Assembly: GCA_026414805.1 (NCBI GenBank)
Contig: JAOAIH010000009.1
Span: 1 to 43,011 of the forward strand
Direction: 5' to 3'
Length of the DNA stretch: 43,011 nucleotides
Source of the DNA: Spirochaetota bacterium
Lineage (GTDB): Bacteria > Spirochaetota > UBA4802 > UB4802
Part shown: one piece after another, positions 42,925 to 43,011 of the stretch
Layout: each line of letters opens with the position of its first letter
How positions within the stretch are numbered: position 1 is the stretch's first letter
Position numbers and translations under genes: made by a program
Notes under the pieces: generated by a model
Database searches by the model: none
Told to the model about the DNA's origin: nothing
The model's input: only the letters and a program-made list of their open reading frames with translations

Positions 42925-43011
42925 TAAATAATATAACATTTTATCGTGTCATTTAAATAATCATCGCTAATATAAATAATAGTACGTTTTCAGTAACTGA
43001 AACAAAACGAT

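Noticed and set aside
1-43011. tRNA, rRNA, CRISPR array, insertion sequence or prophage
   Set aside because: No cloverleaf-like sequence, conserved rRNA segment, regular spaced repeats, transposase or integrase was recognised by eye; a covariance-model scan could still find a small RNA.

Overview
The window is an AT-rich (roughly one-third GC by eye) bacterial chromosomal segment. It has Gram-negative features: ExbB/ExbD/TonB, a lipoprotein M23 peptidase, and secreted proteins with Sec or lipoprotein signals. The metabolism looks anaerobic: a membrane [NiFe] hydrogenase of the formate-hydrogenlyase type and many Fe-S proteins. I see no rRNA, tRNA, CRISPR array, transposase or phage gene. The mix of regulators (PP2C/STAS partner switching, many PAS kinases) and several unrecognised proteins would fit an uncultured spirochaete or a similar deep-branching anaerobe. 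That placement is a low-confidence inference; no marker gene settles it.

Layout: (1) 1-3.4 kb: the N-terminal part of an Rrf2 regulator, an unknown two-TM protein and an exported WG-repeat protein. (2) 3.4-6.2 kb: an RlmD-type rRNA methyltransferase facing an exbB-exbD-tonB operon. (3) 6.6-12.6 kb: a small Fis-type DNA-binding protein, two unknown proteins (one tail-anchored), and a partner-switching set made of a STAS+HATPase protein, a STAS-like protein with a winged helix, and a REC-GAF-PP2C phosphatase. (4) 12.9-15.2 kb: a mini-SPFH protein translationally coupled to an ABC-F ATPase. (5) 15.2-17.6 kb: a Cache-HAMP histidine kinase with a receiver-only response regulator. (6) 17.8-28.2 kb: the centrepiece, a ten-gene minus-strand operon. 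In transcription order it encodes a formate-dehydrogenase-like molybdopterin protein, HydB/AsrA-like and HydG/AsrB-like electron-transfer subunits, a HycI protease, a HycC/HyfB antiporter-like subunit, HycE, HycD, HycF and HycG homologues, and a receiver-only regulator. It ends at a clear intrinsic terminator. (7) 28.4-32.9 kb: a very large REC-PAS-kinase-REC-LuxR fusion, a sensorless kinase-REC hybrid and an unknown protein. (8) 33-37.3 kb: an M23 lipoprotein, a small unknown protein, DUF1992 and J-domain proteins, and an acyl-CoA synthetase. (9) 37.4-39.8 kb: a NarL-type regulator and PAS kinase, the split counterpart of the fused protein in (7). (10) 40-42.9 kb: a secreted unknown protein and MnmA.

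How the genes may work together: HycE has all four NiFe-ligand cysteines and a cleavable tail, so H2 chemistry is well supported. The upstream subunits bring FAD, a [2Fe-2S] site, [4Fe-4S] sites and an NAD(P)-type fold. The molybdopterin protein, however, has Gly where formate dehydrogenases have the Cys/Sec metal ligand. The complex may therefore couple NAD(P)H, rather than formate, to H2 and ion movement. A 59-nt element in the operon leader can be drawn as an H-type pseudoknot followed by a T-rich run, which suggests RNA-level control. The dense two-component neighbourhood suggests that redox or energy state is sensed here, but no regulator-target link is shown by sequence alone.
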